Source: Engraulis encrasicolus
Taxonomy: Eukaryota > Chordata > Actinopteri > Clupeiformes > Engraulidae
Length of the DNA: 64,000 nt
Reading direction: 5' to 3'
Assembly: GCF_034702125.1 (NCBI RefSeq)
Contig: NC_085858.1
Location: 57,804,137 to 57,868,136 of the forward strand
The notes beneath the pieces were generated by a model. That model was not told where the DNA came from. It saw nothing but the letters and a program-made list of their open reading frames with translations, and made no database searches. Positions 35,406-50,939 of the stretch are shown piece after piece. The translations under genes and the position numbers were made by a program. The stretch's first letter is position 1; every line of letters starts with the position of its first letter.

Positions 35406-35905
35406 GCCACATATTTAATGTCGCTGTAAATTGGTGTAATGTAGCAGAAAGTGCGAGACATTCGCTGGCCTCGTTGCACGCAACACGTTGTGAAATGATT
35501 TCTTAACGGGTTTAACCGCATCATTCGCGACTCTCGAGCAGTTTGAGAACTGAGAAGAATGAGAGAGAGAGAGGGCAGTGACTACCATGTCACTGAGACT
35601 ATGTGTGTGTTGTGCCTAGTGAATCCAAGTGCAGAAAATACATATCCATATAGTTTATTACATAATGCACCATGTTATTACATTTCCATCCAAAAAAAAA
35701 GTTGCGGCCGCATTCCGTAATAAATTTCGCATTTTGTAATAATTTATTACAAGATGAGAAAAAAGTTATTACGAAATGCGTTCAAGAAATTTATTACGAA
35801 ATGCGTAAATTATTACACAATGCGGCGATTGTCACCGCATTATGTAATACTTTGTTACATTATTACATATTGCACCGTTATTACATAATGCGGCGTTACA
35901 CCGCC

Positions 35906-36490
35906 CCCTGGTGACAAGATGCCCCTAGTGCCCCCCCCCCCCCTGGTGACAAGATACCCCTAGTGCCCCCCCTGGTGACAAGATACCCCTAGTGCCCCCC
36001 CTGGTGACAAGATACCCCTAGTGCCCCCCCCCCCCCCCCCTGGTTACAAGATACCCCTAGTGCCCCCCTGGTGACAAGATACCCCTAGTGCCCCCCCCCC
36101 TGGTGACAAGATACCCCTAGTGCCCCCCCCCCCCCCCCTGGTGACTAGATGCCCCTAGTGCCCCCCCTGGTAACAAGATGCCCCTAGTGCCCCCCCTGGT
36201 AACAAGATGCCCCTAGTGCCCCCCCCCCCCCCCCTGGTGACAAGATACCCCTAGTGCCCCCCCTGGTGACAAGATACCCCTAGTGCCCCCCCTGGTGACT
36301 AGATGCCCCTAGTGCCCCCCCTGGTAACAAGATGCCCCTAGTGCCCCCCCTGGTGACAAGATACCCCTAGTGCCCCCCCCCCCCCCCCCCCCGGTGACTA
36401 GATGCCCCTAGTGCCCCCCCTGGTGACTAGATGCCCCTAGTGCCCCCCCCCCCCCTGGTGACTAGATGCCCCTAGTGCCCCCCCACCCCC
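35906..36490 (+). repeat. C-rich minisatellite, right part
   Basis: About seventeen units contain CTGGTGACAAGATACCCCTAG or the GATGCCCCTAG variant, then TGCC and a C run whose length varies from 5 to about 20. On the minus strand the G runs have strong potential for four-stranded structures. Same orientation as the left part at 27265-27649. Confidence 0.95.
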
Positions 36491-36572
36491 TGGGTGTGAA
36501 ATGAGGACATGATGTCTTGGTGGAGTATCATTTATTGGCACAAGGACTCAGTGGAGATCATATAGACTAGAG

Positions 36573-36796
36573 CAGGGGTGGCCAACCAGTCGGAGACCAA
36601 GAGCCACATTTTGTAATGTGTCACAGCAAAGAGCCACATCGGCACACAAACATCACGCGGGCATATAAACATGCGCACACCCACCAACATGGGCATCACC
36701 CATCCTTCTCGCACCACAGACCAGCATACACAACAACACATGGGCATGAACATCAACCATCTTTTCCTTTCACACACAGACACAGACACAGACACA

Positions 36797-36844
<48 letters not shown>

Positions 36845-38047
36845 GTCAGTGCCAGATTGATGTTACACTCCGACTTAATGGCATGGCCTGACTACAAGAC
36901 AATCCTGAATATAAGTTTAACCCCCCCCCCCCCTTTTTTTTTTTTTTTTTCTTCAATTTTTTGGGGGAAAAGGTTTTTTCAAGATAAAAATGTTGTTTTA
37001 CATAAGAAGACAAGGGTACACAGGTCAAAATTATTTCATCAATTATTTTATATTTTAATAAAACACGTTTCACAGCATAATTTCCATGAGCACTCTTTAT
37101 AACAGAGCACGAAGTAACGCGACCCAAAGATTCTCCGCCTCTTTAAGCTCATTCGGGAGTTAGGCGCACAGGCACCGCTTTCTTGCGCACAGATGAGATG
37201 ATCATTGGATGCCTGACGACAACACCATCCGAAATTAACAAGGTGGTTCGTCAAATCACCGTTCATTTTCCACATTAATGTTTCAGCGGGTGCTGAAGGG
37301 GAAAAGGCCAAGTTTTCTTTTTGAGACTAAACTGAGCGCGGACAAGCGACAAGTCGATTGAAATTGTTTCCCACCTGCACGCTGTCTGCCCGCGCCGCTT
37401 TGACAATGGCTGATAAACCAGGGTAGAACATTATTTATGGCGCTATTCTGTCTATAGCCCGCGAAAATAACCACATTTTTAAACCAAAAACATAATTTCA
37501 CATTCGTTCAATAGCCATGAACACTCCTCCTATCAGAGCGCAGAGATGACTACGCAGGACAGAGATTCTCGGCACATCTCTGCTCCAGACGCCTTTCTCT
37601 TCATATCATCTGCACATTTATAACCGCCATATCCGAGCGATAGAATCTAATATGGACAGCACATTTTGTTGACCTTATTGAGGAGTGATGGCAAAGTCTT
37701 TCAGGTTAAAACATTTTTGCCGATATTTTGTTTAGTCAGCGAAAGACGCGGTCACTTTTTAAAGCGCTATTTTTAGAACATAGGCTTAAATCGCGTCTTG
37801 TAGGCTATTTGCAGTAACTAATGTCACACATCAACGTGATCATTCAGGACACATTTAGGCAAGGCCTACTACATTACCAAGACCACAGGGCACTTATTTG
37901 CCATAGTTCTAATCAACTTTGTGTGTGCAATTTCCGATGCATATTGCCTATGGGACATTAACACAAACTTGGACATGAACGCAAGAGCCGCAAGACACCA
38001 GGCAAAGAGCCGCATGCGGCTCGAGAGCCGCGGGTTAGCCACCTATG
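36573..38047. mobile_element. hAT element, tandem copy 1
   Basis: It starts CAGGGGTGGCCAACCA and ends GGGTTAGCCACCTATG, a 16-bp imperfect inverted repeat of hAT type, flanked by the perfect 8-bp duplication GACTAGAG (36565-36572, 38048-38055). Internal (CA)n at 36777-36843. The right subterminal region has the palindromic GCCGCATGCGGCTCGAG. No transposase; the internal frames are antisense noise. Confidence 0.9.
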
Positions 38048-38062
38048 GACTAGAGGAACAGG

Positions 38063-38165
<103 letters not shown>

Positions 38166-38205
38166 ATCAAGCCCATGGACTCAGTGGAGATCATATAGAC
38201 TAGAG

Positions 38206-38429
38206 CAGGGGTGGCCAACCAGTCGGAGACCAAGAGCCACATTTTGTAATGTGTCACAGCAAAGAGCCACATCGGCACACAAACATCACGCGGGCATATA
38301 AACATGCGCACACCCACCAACATGGGCATCACCCATCCTTCTCGCACCACAGACCAGCATACACAACAACACATGGGCATGAACATCAACCATCTTTTCC
38401 TTTCACACACAGACACAGACACAGACACA

Positions 38430-38478
<49 letters not shown>

Positions 38479-39659
38479 TCAGATTGATGTTACACTCCAA
38501 CTTAATGGCCTGACTACAAGACAATCCTGAATATAAGATGACCCCCCCCCTTTTTTTTTACTGCTTCAATTTTTTGGGGAAAAGGTTTTTTCAAGATAAA
38601 AATGTTGTTTTACATAAGAAGACAAGGGTACACAGGTCAAAATTATTTCATCAATTATTTTACATTTTAATAAAACACGTTTCACAGCATAATTTCCATG
38701 AGCACTCTTTATAACAGAGCACGAAGTAACGCGACCCAAAGATTCTCCGCCTCTTTAAGCTCATTCGGGAGTTAGGCGCACAGGCACCGCTTTCTTGCGC
38801 ACAGATGAGATGATCATTGGATGCCTGACGACAACACCATCCGAAATTAACAAGGTGGTTCGTCAAATCACCGTTCATTTTCCACATTAATGTTTCAGCG
38901 GGTGCTGAAGGGGAAAAGGCCAAGTTTTCTTTTTGAGACTAAACTGAGCGCGGACAAGCGACAAGTCGATTGAAATTGTTTCCCACCTGCACGCTGTCTG
39001 CCCGCGCCGCTTTGACAATGGCTGATAAACCAGGGTAGAACATTATTTTTGGCGCTATTTTGTCTATAGCCCGCGAAAATAACCACAATTTTAAACCAAA
39101 AACATAATTTCACATTCGGTCAATAGCCATGAACACTCCTCCTATCAGAGCGCAGAGATGACTACGCAGGACAGAGATTCTCGGCACATCTCTGCTCCAG
39201 ACGCCTTTCTCTTCATATCATCTGCACATTTATAACCGCCATATCCGAGCGATAGAATCTAATATGGACAGCACATTTTGTTGACCTTATTGAGGAGTGA
39301 TGGCAAAGTCTTTCAGGTTAAAACATTTTTGCCGATATTTTGTTTAGTCAGCGAAAGACGCGGTCACTTTTTAAAGCGCTATTTTTAGAACATAGGCTTA
39401 AATCGCGTCTTGTAGGCTATTTGCAGTAACTAATGTCACACATCAACGTGATCATTCAGGACACATTTAGGCAAGGCCTACTACATTACCAAGACCACAG
39501 GGCACTTATTTGCCATAGTTCTAATCAACTTTGTGTGTGCAATTTCCGATGCATATTGCCTATGGGACATTAACACAAACTTGGACATGAACGCAAGAGC
39601 CGCAAGACACCAGGCAAAGAGCCGCATGCGGCTCGAGAGCCGCGGGTTAGCCACCTATG
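38206..39659. mobile_element. hAT element, tandem copy 2
   Basis: It is nearly identical to 36573-38047, with the same GACTAGAG flanks (38198-38205, 39660-39667) and the same outer flank (GGACTCAGTGGAGATCATA upstream, GAACAGGATG downstream). Shared flanks show the locus was duplicated as a block rather than hit twice. It differs from copy 1 mainly in (CA)n length, the poly-C/poly-T tract and a few substitutions. Confidence 0.9.
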
Positions 39660-39674
39660 GACTAGAGGAACAGG

Positions 39675-39676
<2 letters not shown>

Positions 39677-39742
<66 letters not shown>

Positions 39743-39783
39743 TGTACATATACGTGTGCGTGTGTGTGTGTCTGTATACAAAT

Positions 39784-39845
<62 letters not shown>
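39677..39845. repeat. (GT)n compound microsatellite
   Basis: Two long GT runs are separated by about 45 bases containing GTACATATACGTGTGCG. Confidence 0.95.
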
Positions 39846-40206
<361 letters not shown>

Positions 40207-40209
40207 TTC

Positions 40210-40343
40210 CTAATGCATGATTCATTCATAGGAAAGAACACCTTCATCATCTTCCTCTTCTTCATCCTCTTCCTCTTCCTCTTCCTCAGTGGCTGTGTGA
40301 GGAGCTTGGCAGGGGGTTCAGGCCCACCGACAGGGGGGGACAA

Positions 40344-40411
<68 letters not shown>

Positions 40412-40505
40412 CCAAATACATGATTCATTTATAGGAAAGAACATCTTCCTCCTCCTCTTCATCATCTTCCTCCTCTTCAGTGGCTCTGTGAGGAGCTTGG
40501 CAGGG
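40210..40505 (+). repeat. Duplicated CTTCCTC block with (GT)n
   Basis: The ATGATTCATTNATAGGAAAGAACA start, a CTTCCTCTTC run and GAGGAGCTTGGCAGGGG end occur at 40214-40318 and again at 40419-40505, separated by a GT run (40346-40410). It is a local direct duplication of about 200 bases. Confidence 0.8.
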
Positions 40506-40540
40506 GGGTAATAGGAGAAAAGAAAAGGCACAAGACCGCG

Positions 40541-40542
<2 letters not shown>

Positions 40543-40629
<87 letters not shown>
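40543..40629. repeat. (GA)n microsatellite
   Basis: About 43 GA units. Confidence 0.95.
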
Positions 40630-40634
<5 letters not shown>

Positions 40635-40847
40635 GGAGAGATCTGAAACACTGACAATAATAGAGGGCATGTAGGCCTATTGCACTTTGACCTTGATACT
40701 GATGCATGCACAAGGTCAAGGGTTGTTTCCATGGGGACGCTGAACAGATACTGTAGGCAAAGGATCAGCGAAAACAGGCTGAAAACAGCAGAACAGCGTT
40801 TACCAAACTTACCTGCAGGCCTACGTGGCAGCTTTGCCTGCAGGCAG

Positions 40848-40998
<151 letters not shown>

Positions 40999-41227
40999 GT
41001 ACCACTGATATGCATAGGATTGAGAGGTAGGCGGTGGAGGAATATGAACTGTGCTATGAAAGAGTGCAATGTGTTAGCCTGATTATCATCGACTTTCAAA
41101 TCTCTTCGAGACTTGGTCTGATCAAGAGCATAACAATTAACAATTAACGGCATGGTCAACCCAACTCCCTTGGTTTGCTGATGGTTTTATGCTTCTCGAC
41201 AAAGTCTGAGGAGTTCCCAAATTAGCT

Positions 41228-41330
41228 GACACTTTTATCCAAAGCGACTTAGTTCTTTTTGATACTGGGTATTGGTTACAGTCCCTGGAGCAGTGTGGGG
41301 TTAGGTGCCTTGCTCATGTGGAAGTGCACT
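41228..41330 (+). repeat. Teleost dispersed repeat, 'TTTATCCAAAGCGACTTA' family
   Basis: It contains CACTTTTATCCAAAGCGACT and GGTTACAGTCCCTGGAGCAG followed by GTGCCTTGCTCATG, a hallmark of an abundant fish retroposon. Another fragment lies at 10204-10266. Confidence 0.7.
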
Positions 41331-41650
41331 GAAAGAAAAGTTACTTCAGATATACATGATAATATCATGGACATCGGTTGCACATGTTATTTTCATGTTT
41401 CCTAAAAATAATGTATTCATGTCATTCAAACATGATATTGGCTTATAGAACAAACATGATATTTTCATGTTAATATTTTATGTATTATTTCAGTTCTTAT
41501 TTCATGTATAATACATGTTTCTGCTTTGCAAGAAACATGTTTTTTTCATGTTTCATTTACATGATAATATCATGGACATCGGTTGCACATGTTATTATCC
41601 TGTTTCCTGAAAATAATGTTTTCATGTCATTTGAACATGATATCAGTCAG
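41330..41650. repeat. Tandem ~215-bp duplication, ATGTT-rich
   Basis: TACATGATAATATCATGGAC through CATGTTATTNTCNTGTTTCCT occurs at 41353 and again at 41568. The block starts CACTGAAAGAAAAGTTAC and leads into the hairpin at 41651, so it may be part of a CACTG-type element. Confidence 0.55.
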
Positions 41651-41880
41651 TTTACAGTGTATGACAGTATATGAATGTCTGATAAGTAGCAATATATATG
41701 GCACATAAAAACATGATTTTATAAAATATATAAAACATTTACATAAACACAATTTCTGTGCTAACTTAACACAGAAATTGTTTTGATGTAAATATTTTAT
41801 TTTTTGTATAAAACCATGTTTTTATGTCCTATATATATTGCTACTTGATCAGACGCTCATATGCGGTCATACACTGTAAA
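41651..41880. mobile_element. 230-bp long-hairpin MITE
   Basis: TTTACAGTGTATGAC at the left and GTCATACACTGTAAA at the right are exact reverse complements, and the arms (about 110 bases each, axis near 41766) pair with only scattered mismatches. Nearly all of the element is stem. Non-coding. Confidence 0.85.
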
Positions 41881-42090
41881 CAGATATATCATGTTTATAT
41901 TGTTATATACTGCTACTTGGTCAACCAATATTTACATGCTTTTATACTTGAGAATGAAGAGACTTAAACTGACTTAAAACTGCAGGTTTTTTTATTATGA
42001 TTATTTCATCAAATACACTTTCCAACGGTACTCAACAGCTTAACTCATTCAGTTAAAAGTGACTGACACCCCCAATATGCCAAGTCATTT

Positions 42091-42093
<3 letters not shown>

Positions 42094-42179
<86 letters not shown>
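42094..42179. repeat. (GA)n microsatellite
   Basis: About 43 GA units. Confidence 0.95.
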
Positions 42180-42180
<1 letters not shown>

Positions 42181-42319
42181 ATTAAATGCACACACAAAAC
42201 TACATCCAACAAGATAAAAGGCACCTTCATTTCAAAACATTCATTATGATTGTACCAAAACATACAAGCACTTGCCAACAGCTTTGAGAGAACAAAAGGA
42301 AATGTCAATGGGGAGCTGC

Positions 42320-42438
<119 letters not shown>

Positions 42439-42769
42439 CACAAATTCTGTAGACAGTAGTAAAGTTTTAGTTCAGGGACATAACTTTAGGCTACTTCACA
42501 ATGAAAACTCCAATGTATTTCCAATTCATTTTGAACAGCCAGATCATGAAAGACCCTTCAGGTACATTACGTAGACAAATGTTGAAAATGAACTCTTGTC
42601 AAAGTATCTAAAAAGCAATGACCTCCTAAATGCACACAAATTCTGTAGACCTTAGTCAAATTTTAGTCCAGGGACATGACTTCAAGCTATTTGACAGTGA
42701 GACCCAATATGCAAATTGAACTTTTCCAACAGAACACTTAGCCAAGTCATTCATTTCGTTCGGGCTTGC

Positions 42770-42795
42770 TCTGCTCTCTCAGTCTCTTCCAGTAT

Positions 42796-42860
<65 letters not shown>

Positions 42861-42969
42861 GAATGCTTGCTCTGAGGTGAGGCTCAGTCTCTTCCAGTAC
42901 GAGTGTGTGTGGGTGTGTGTGTGTGTTTTGAATGCTTGCTCTGAGCTGAGGGCCAGTCTCTTCCAGTAC

Positions 42970-43032
<63 letters not shown>

Positions 43033-43063
43033 GAATGCTTGCTCCGAGGCTCAGTCTCTTCCA

Positions 43064-43135
<72 letters not shown>

Positions 43136-43187
43136 TGTGTGTGTGTGTGTGTTTGAATACTTGCTCCGAGGCTCAGTCTCTTACAGT

Positions 43188-43224
<37 letters not shown>

Positions 43225-43259
43225 GAATGCTTGCTCCGAGGCTCAGTCTCTTCCAGTAC

Positions 43260-43353
<94 letters not shown>
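42770..43353 (+). repeat. Higher-order (GT)n plus ~45-bp spacer array
   Basis: Six spacers of the form TTTTGAATGCTTGCTC...CAGTCTCTTCCAGTA alternate with GT runs of variable length. The array ends directly at the stop codon region of the gene at 43354-46883, and the last coding bases (TTTTAAATGAGTTGG, then TTTCAGTACCTG) look like a diverged spacer. Confidence 0.9.
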
Positions 43354-46883
<3,530 letters not shown>

Positions 46884-47250
46884 CGTCAAATAATCTCCGA
46901 AGTGTAAACGTTGTTCCCTCCACAGCCGATTCTGTAGTTACTCTTGTCGAGGCAGATGAGAAAGGAAAGATGGTGGGTGTGCACTCACGGCATAAGTGTG
47001 CTTAGAATCATCTTTTTTCTTCCAACTGTCAACTGTCTTCCCACAAATGACCTCTTGTACAAGCAGGAGAGAAACAGAGAAATTGTGGATCTACTTCGCC
47101 TGATTGCCGACCATAGCTGAAGCTGAGGCAATTTCAAAAGCGTTGCGTCACCGCTAGGGCAGGGCCCAGGCAGCATCTCAACCTCGTTTGAGTTTTTAAT
47201 GACGTGTTTAGAATCAGATTGGGCGGAGATTAAAAAAAAACCTAACAATT
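46884..47250 (-). promoter_or_regulatory. Presumed 5' flank of the SAMD3-like gene
   Basis: This is the sequence immediately upstream of the chosen start codon. I see no clear TATA box. Moderate GC content and a short GCCGATTCTGTAGTTACTC stretch are the only notable points. The label rests on position only. Confidence 0.25.
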
Positions 47251-47423
47251 TCATGTTTTCTCAGCATGAATTTATCTAACAAATTGTTCACCGTCCTGAA
47301 TATAATAGTTCTACATGATTTATACATGTTTGGAGAAGGAACATGAAACAATCATTTTCAATATACTAAATAATTACTTAAACATTCAACAACCCCTGAT
47401 TTCCATTCTTTTCAGTGTGGAAG

Positions 47424-47495
47424 AGTGGGATTCAAACCTGCAACCCTCTGATCTAAATCCCTTCTCCTTAACCACTAGGTCACGGCTGCCCCTTC
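47424..47495 (-). mobile_element. tRNA-derived SINE head
   Basis: The minus strand begins GGGGCAGCCGTGACCTAGTGG (box A-like TGACCTAGTGG) and has a box B, GGTTTGAATCC, about 40 bases later, spaced as in a tRNA gene. The stems do not all pair and it continues into an AT-rich body. I read it as a tRNA-related SINE, not a functional tRNA. Confidence 0.7.
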
Positions 47496-47539
47496 TCTCA
47501 AAAGAAAGTTCACTTTGATTTTTACATTGAAAATATTAA

Positions 47540-47574
47540 TAATAATGATAATAATAATAATAATAATAATACTT
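47540..47574. repeat. (AAT)n microsatellite
   Basis: An imperfect AATAATAAT run. Confidence 0.9.
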
Positions 47575-47579
47575 AGTAA

Positions 47580-48300
47580 AAACTGATTTTTATATAGCGC
47601 CTTTCAAGTAAACCAAGATCTTTTTAGAAAAGGAGATGGGGCAGGGGAATAGAGGGGAGAAGAGAGGGGGATAGAAGTGGGGTTGGGGGGCAGGGGTGGT
47701 TAAGGACCATAGGCCTCAGTGAATAAGTGTGATTTTAGGTGCTTCTTGAACGTAGCCAGTTTGGGGGCTTGGCGGATATAATAGGGAGAGGTCATTGACA
47801 GTAAATAGAATGGACGCCAAATCAACGCTATTTGCCATTCAACGCTTTGAAGCCAGATTTGGGAACATTCCAACTTACATTCCACCTTAGCAATGCCAAA
47901 CGCAGGTGCTGATTGGACAACAACAAGACTTCTAACGGTCAATCAAACCATGTTCTGATGCTCATTGGTCAATTTAACTTTTAATATCTCTCTAAAATAA
48001 AACATCACCACAAAAAATCACCACCCTGGTAAGTTGGAGAGCAAGGGGACCTACTAGTTGAGCGAAAAATGATCTCCCTGGAGTGGCATTTAAGGGAGAT
48101 ACAGGGTTTTATGTCTCTCATAGGAATGAATGGGATTTGGCCATTTTTTGGTCTTTTTGGGTCCAACCTTGGCTCCAACTTGGCTTCAACAATGAAATAG
48201 AATTTTGGCCTCCATTCTATTTACTCTCAATGGGAGAGGTAGACTGTTCCAAAGGGTGGAGGCATCACATACATTTCAAATCTGTTGGCGTATGCAGCAC
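47580..48300 (-). repeat. Teleost 'TATAGCGCCTTTCA' dispersed repeat, split by a MITE
   Basis: TTTTATATAGCGCCTTTCAAG and, after the inserted MITE, GTAGACTGTTCCAAAGGGTGGAGGC belong to one well-known abundant fish repeat. Its middle is interrupted at 47793-48232. I cannot name the family with certainty. Confidence 0.6.
47793..48232 (+). mobile_element. Complete CATTGACAG MITE
   Basis: CATTGACAGTAAATAGAATGG at the left and CCATTCTATTTACTCTCAATG at the right are inverted, matching over about 26 bases with two mismatches. GGAGAGGT occurs on both sides (47785-47792, 48233-48240), an 8-bp (possibly 9-bp) target duplication as in hAT elements. It inserted into the repeat at 47580-48300. Truncated relatives are at 770-892 and 22985-23272. 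Non-coding, 440 bp. Confidence 0.85.
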
Positions 48301-48699
48301 ACTTCTGTATGTGAACATAGCCGTCACTATCATTGAGAACACAGAGGTCATATCCTCTGTATTTTTTTCAGTCCGTATTCATGAGTTGAAATATCCCGAC
48401 CATAGACTATTATCAGAATAGCAGTGCGCGCGTCATGGATACACATTGCAAGGAGAGTGTTTGTCAAACATTCCGAGGCGCATCCTCAAGGCAGTGATTA
48501 ATGAAAACGAGTTTGAAGCATTCTAAATGTACAGTATGCCGTACAGCGTGCAGTATTTGACCTCTGTATTTGAAAATGTCTCGTTACGTTACGGCCCTGT
48601 ATGTGGAGTGCAAAAAGATAAAGTGCAAGTGAGTGAAATGTTCAGAGACTTTTTTACACATGTGCTCTAACAGTAAATGGGTAAAGTAGGCTATACAGA

Positions 48700-48822
48700 A
48701 AAAAAGAGTTAGAGACTGTGGCACTCCGGTTTCTTATTTATTTACTTTTCTCAGTCTATTTGGCTTTGAGAAAAAGTATATAATAAGACACCGGTGTGCC
48801 ACAGTCTCTTGCTCTTTATTTT
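48700..48822. repeat. Inverted repeat with ~36-base arms
   Basis: AAAGAGTTAGAGACTGTGGCA at 48703 pairs with TGCCACAGTCTCTTGCTCTTT ending at 48818. The loop is AT-rich. Probably a small fold-back element; no coding content. Confidence 0.75.
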
Positions 48823-49254
48823 CTATGAATGAAATGTTCATTTGAGTTTCATTGTATTCAGCGCCGGTGGAGATGATGGTTTTGTGGGAGAGAACAGGTT
48901 GTAACTCAGGAGCTGTTCTGCACACGGCACGCGGCACCACATGCTGGGTAGCTAGCCTAGCGCTTAGCTGCTGGCGGCAGCAGCCACGGGCGGCACGTCT
49001 ATATTAGTAGCAGTATCCATGGCGATGAGGGGGCGGCTTTTGTGGCATCTAGAAAGACACAGTAATCATACACACAAACACATGCACGCACACACGCACG
49101 CACACACACCCTTAGTTATTTTTAAGCAACCAGAGATTGCGCACATAAGATGTCATTAACATATGCCTAATTTAACAGCGGTGTGACTGCTTCCATAATG
49201 TCCTTGCGAAATAAAGCTGTTTCACTTCCTCCACTGTTGCTAAAGCAACCTAGC

Positions 49255-49525
49255 TCAAAGCAGAGTGGCTGGATATGGCTGCAGCCTAAGGGCCCAACAG
49301 GCTGGATATGGCTGCAGCCTAAGGGCCCAACAGGCTGGATATGGCTGCAGCCTAGGGGCCCCACAGGCTAGATATGGCTACAGCATAACCCCCACACGCT
49401 AGATATGGCTGCAGCCTAGGGCCCCCACAGGTTAGATATGGCTGCAGTGTAGGGCCCCCCACAGGCTAGATATGGCTGCAGTCTAGGGATCCCAAAGGCT
49501 GGATATGACTGCAGCGTAGCATCCC
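49255..49525 (+). repeat. ~33-bp minisatellite
   Basis: Eight or nine units contain GGCTGGATATGGCTGCAGCC or the GGCTAGATATGG variant followed by TAGGGCCCCACA. The units diverge towards the right end. Confidence 0.95.
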
Positions 49526-49614
49526 CTGACCACCCAGAACAGAGGTAGATCACTATAGTCTATATACTAACCAGTTACTCAGTGCAGTTCGGCCTACTTG
49601 ATACAACATACAAG

Positions 49615-50100
49615 ATATTTTATTTGTCATGTGTATATATATATATATGAAACATATATATACAATGAAAAGCTTCCCTGCTCTGAGAGTCCCAAAAAAA
49701 GTTTAAAAAAAAGAAAGTAAAACGGCAAAAATAGAAGTAGGAAAAAAGTTGAAAGCTGCATTCTTTTTTAAGGCAGGTTGGAGAAAGGGGAGATGTGATG
49801 AGTGGATTCCTTCCTATGTTGATGTTTTTGAATTCAACAGCCTGATACATTGAGGGAAGAAGCTGTCCCTGAGTCGGCTGGTGTGGGCGCGTATGCATCT
49901 GTATCTCCGGGCAGATGGTAGAAGGGTGAAGTGTGTGTAGCTGGGGTGGTGCGGATCAGCTATAATTCGTTTGGCCCTCCTCAGACACCGCTGATTGTAA
50001 AGATCCTGGATGTTGGGTAGGTCTGATTTGATTGTCCGTTGAGCAGATTTGATGACTCGCTGGAGGTCCCTTCTGCCTTGGACAGTGGTGTTATCATAGG
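49615..50100 (+). repeat. Dispersed repeat with 'AAGAAGCTGTCCCTGAGTC' core
   Basis: It opens with TATTTTATTTGTCATGTGTA and AATGAAAAGCTTCCCTGCTC and contains GGGAAGAAGCTGTCCCTGAG, TCTCCGGGCAGATGGTAGAAGG and CTCCTCAGACACCGCTGATTG. These words mark a very abundant fish repeat. A short related 5' fragment is at 54834-54890. Family not named. Confidence 0.65.
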
Positions 50101-50159
50101 CCTACTGGTATCGAATGGGTAAACAAATAAATATGACTGGACATGACTAGACTCATTAG

Positions 50160-50745
50160 CCTACACACAAGAGCCACCTGCAAGAGGAAGAGGAAAATCA
50201 GCAAGGCAAAAAATAAGAAAAAAAAACACACTCTCTCTTTCACTTCCCCCATAGCCTAGGCTACACGGTGTAGCCTACACCCCCTGACCGTAACAGTTTT
50301 GAAGAGGTACCAAAGCTTTTGCGTCTTTCGCAACGGCCGCGGAAGAAGTTGAAATCACATGCCTACTTTGACACGGGCAGGTCTGTTGCATTCGTCGCCT
50401 ACTTCTCATTCGGGTAAGTAAGTAAACTATCGGCTACTCTATTATATTCATATTATCTATCCAATCTTGGCTATTATTCAGCTTACCGCTTCCAGCACGG
50501 TGCGTGGCACCGCATCTTAATTAAAGGACATCGCATCTTAATTAAATAGGCCTAGTTCAACGGTCAGTAAAGTTTGCTGGAGAGATGCGTTTGTGTTAAA
50601 TATTATTTTAAAATATGCCAGGCCTAATAGATAATCGCCAAGGCGTTTGACATTTGGATAGGAGTAACGGGTTGTCTTCAGAGGCGTGTGTGTCGCCGTG
50701 TTAACGTGTAGGCCAAGGCTGTAGATTTCTGAAAGGTGCATCCTA
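50160..50745 (+). repeat. Paralogous block A with exon-like donor
   Basis: It contains CGCGGAAGAAGTTGAAATCAC, GTCTGTTGCATTCGTCG and CATTCGG|gtaagt, then CATCTTAATTAAA twice and CAGTAAAGTTTGCTGGAGAG. Related blocks are at 52266-52600, 53440-53960 and 59180-60090. The arrangement looks like a duplicated 5' exon with splice donor; the gene is unknown. Confidence 0.6.
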
Positions 50746-50905
50746 GTCGGTGCTGCTGACAGCTTTGGCTGGGCCCAGGACAAAGACATCTGGAAGGGCC
50801 CCTCATCCAATACATAGGATGTAAAGAGAACCCAATTCTGGGCCCCTTCTGTCCCTGGGCCCTAGACAACTGTCCCCTTTGGCCCCCTGACAGCTTCCCT
50901 GGGCC
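50746..50905 (+). mobile_element. GGGCCC-type dispersed repeat, uninterrupted copy
   Basis: It runs from GCTGACAGCTTTGGCTGGG to CTTCCCTGGGCC. The CCAATACATAGGATGTAAAG segment (50807-50826) is the empty site for the 5-kb insertion in the sister copy at 53963-59125. Confidence 0.75.
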
Positions 50906-50939
50906 TATAGTTATAACTACATGGACGAGGTGGGGACTG

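Noticed and set aside
36532..37311. Frames inside the duplicated hAT element
   Set aside because: They do not resemble a hAT transposase and include the CA tract; identity between the two copies reflects recent duplication only.
47424..47495. Functional tRNA gene
   Set aside because: Boxes A and B are present, but the acceptor and other stems do not pair properly and the sequence runs into a SINE-like body.
48860..49050. GC-rich patch with ATGGCGATGAGG as a gene start
   Set aside because: The frame stops after eleven codons and no donor site follows in frame.
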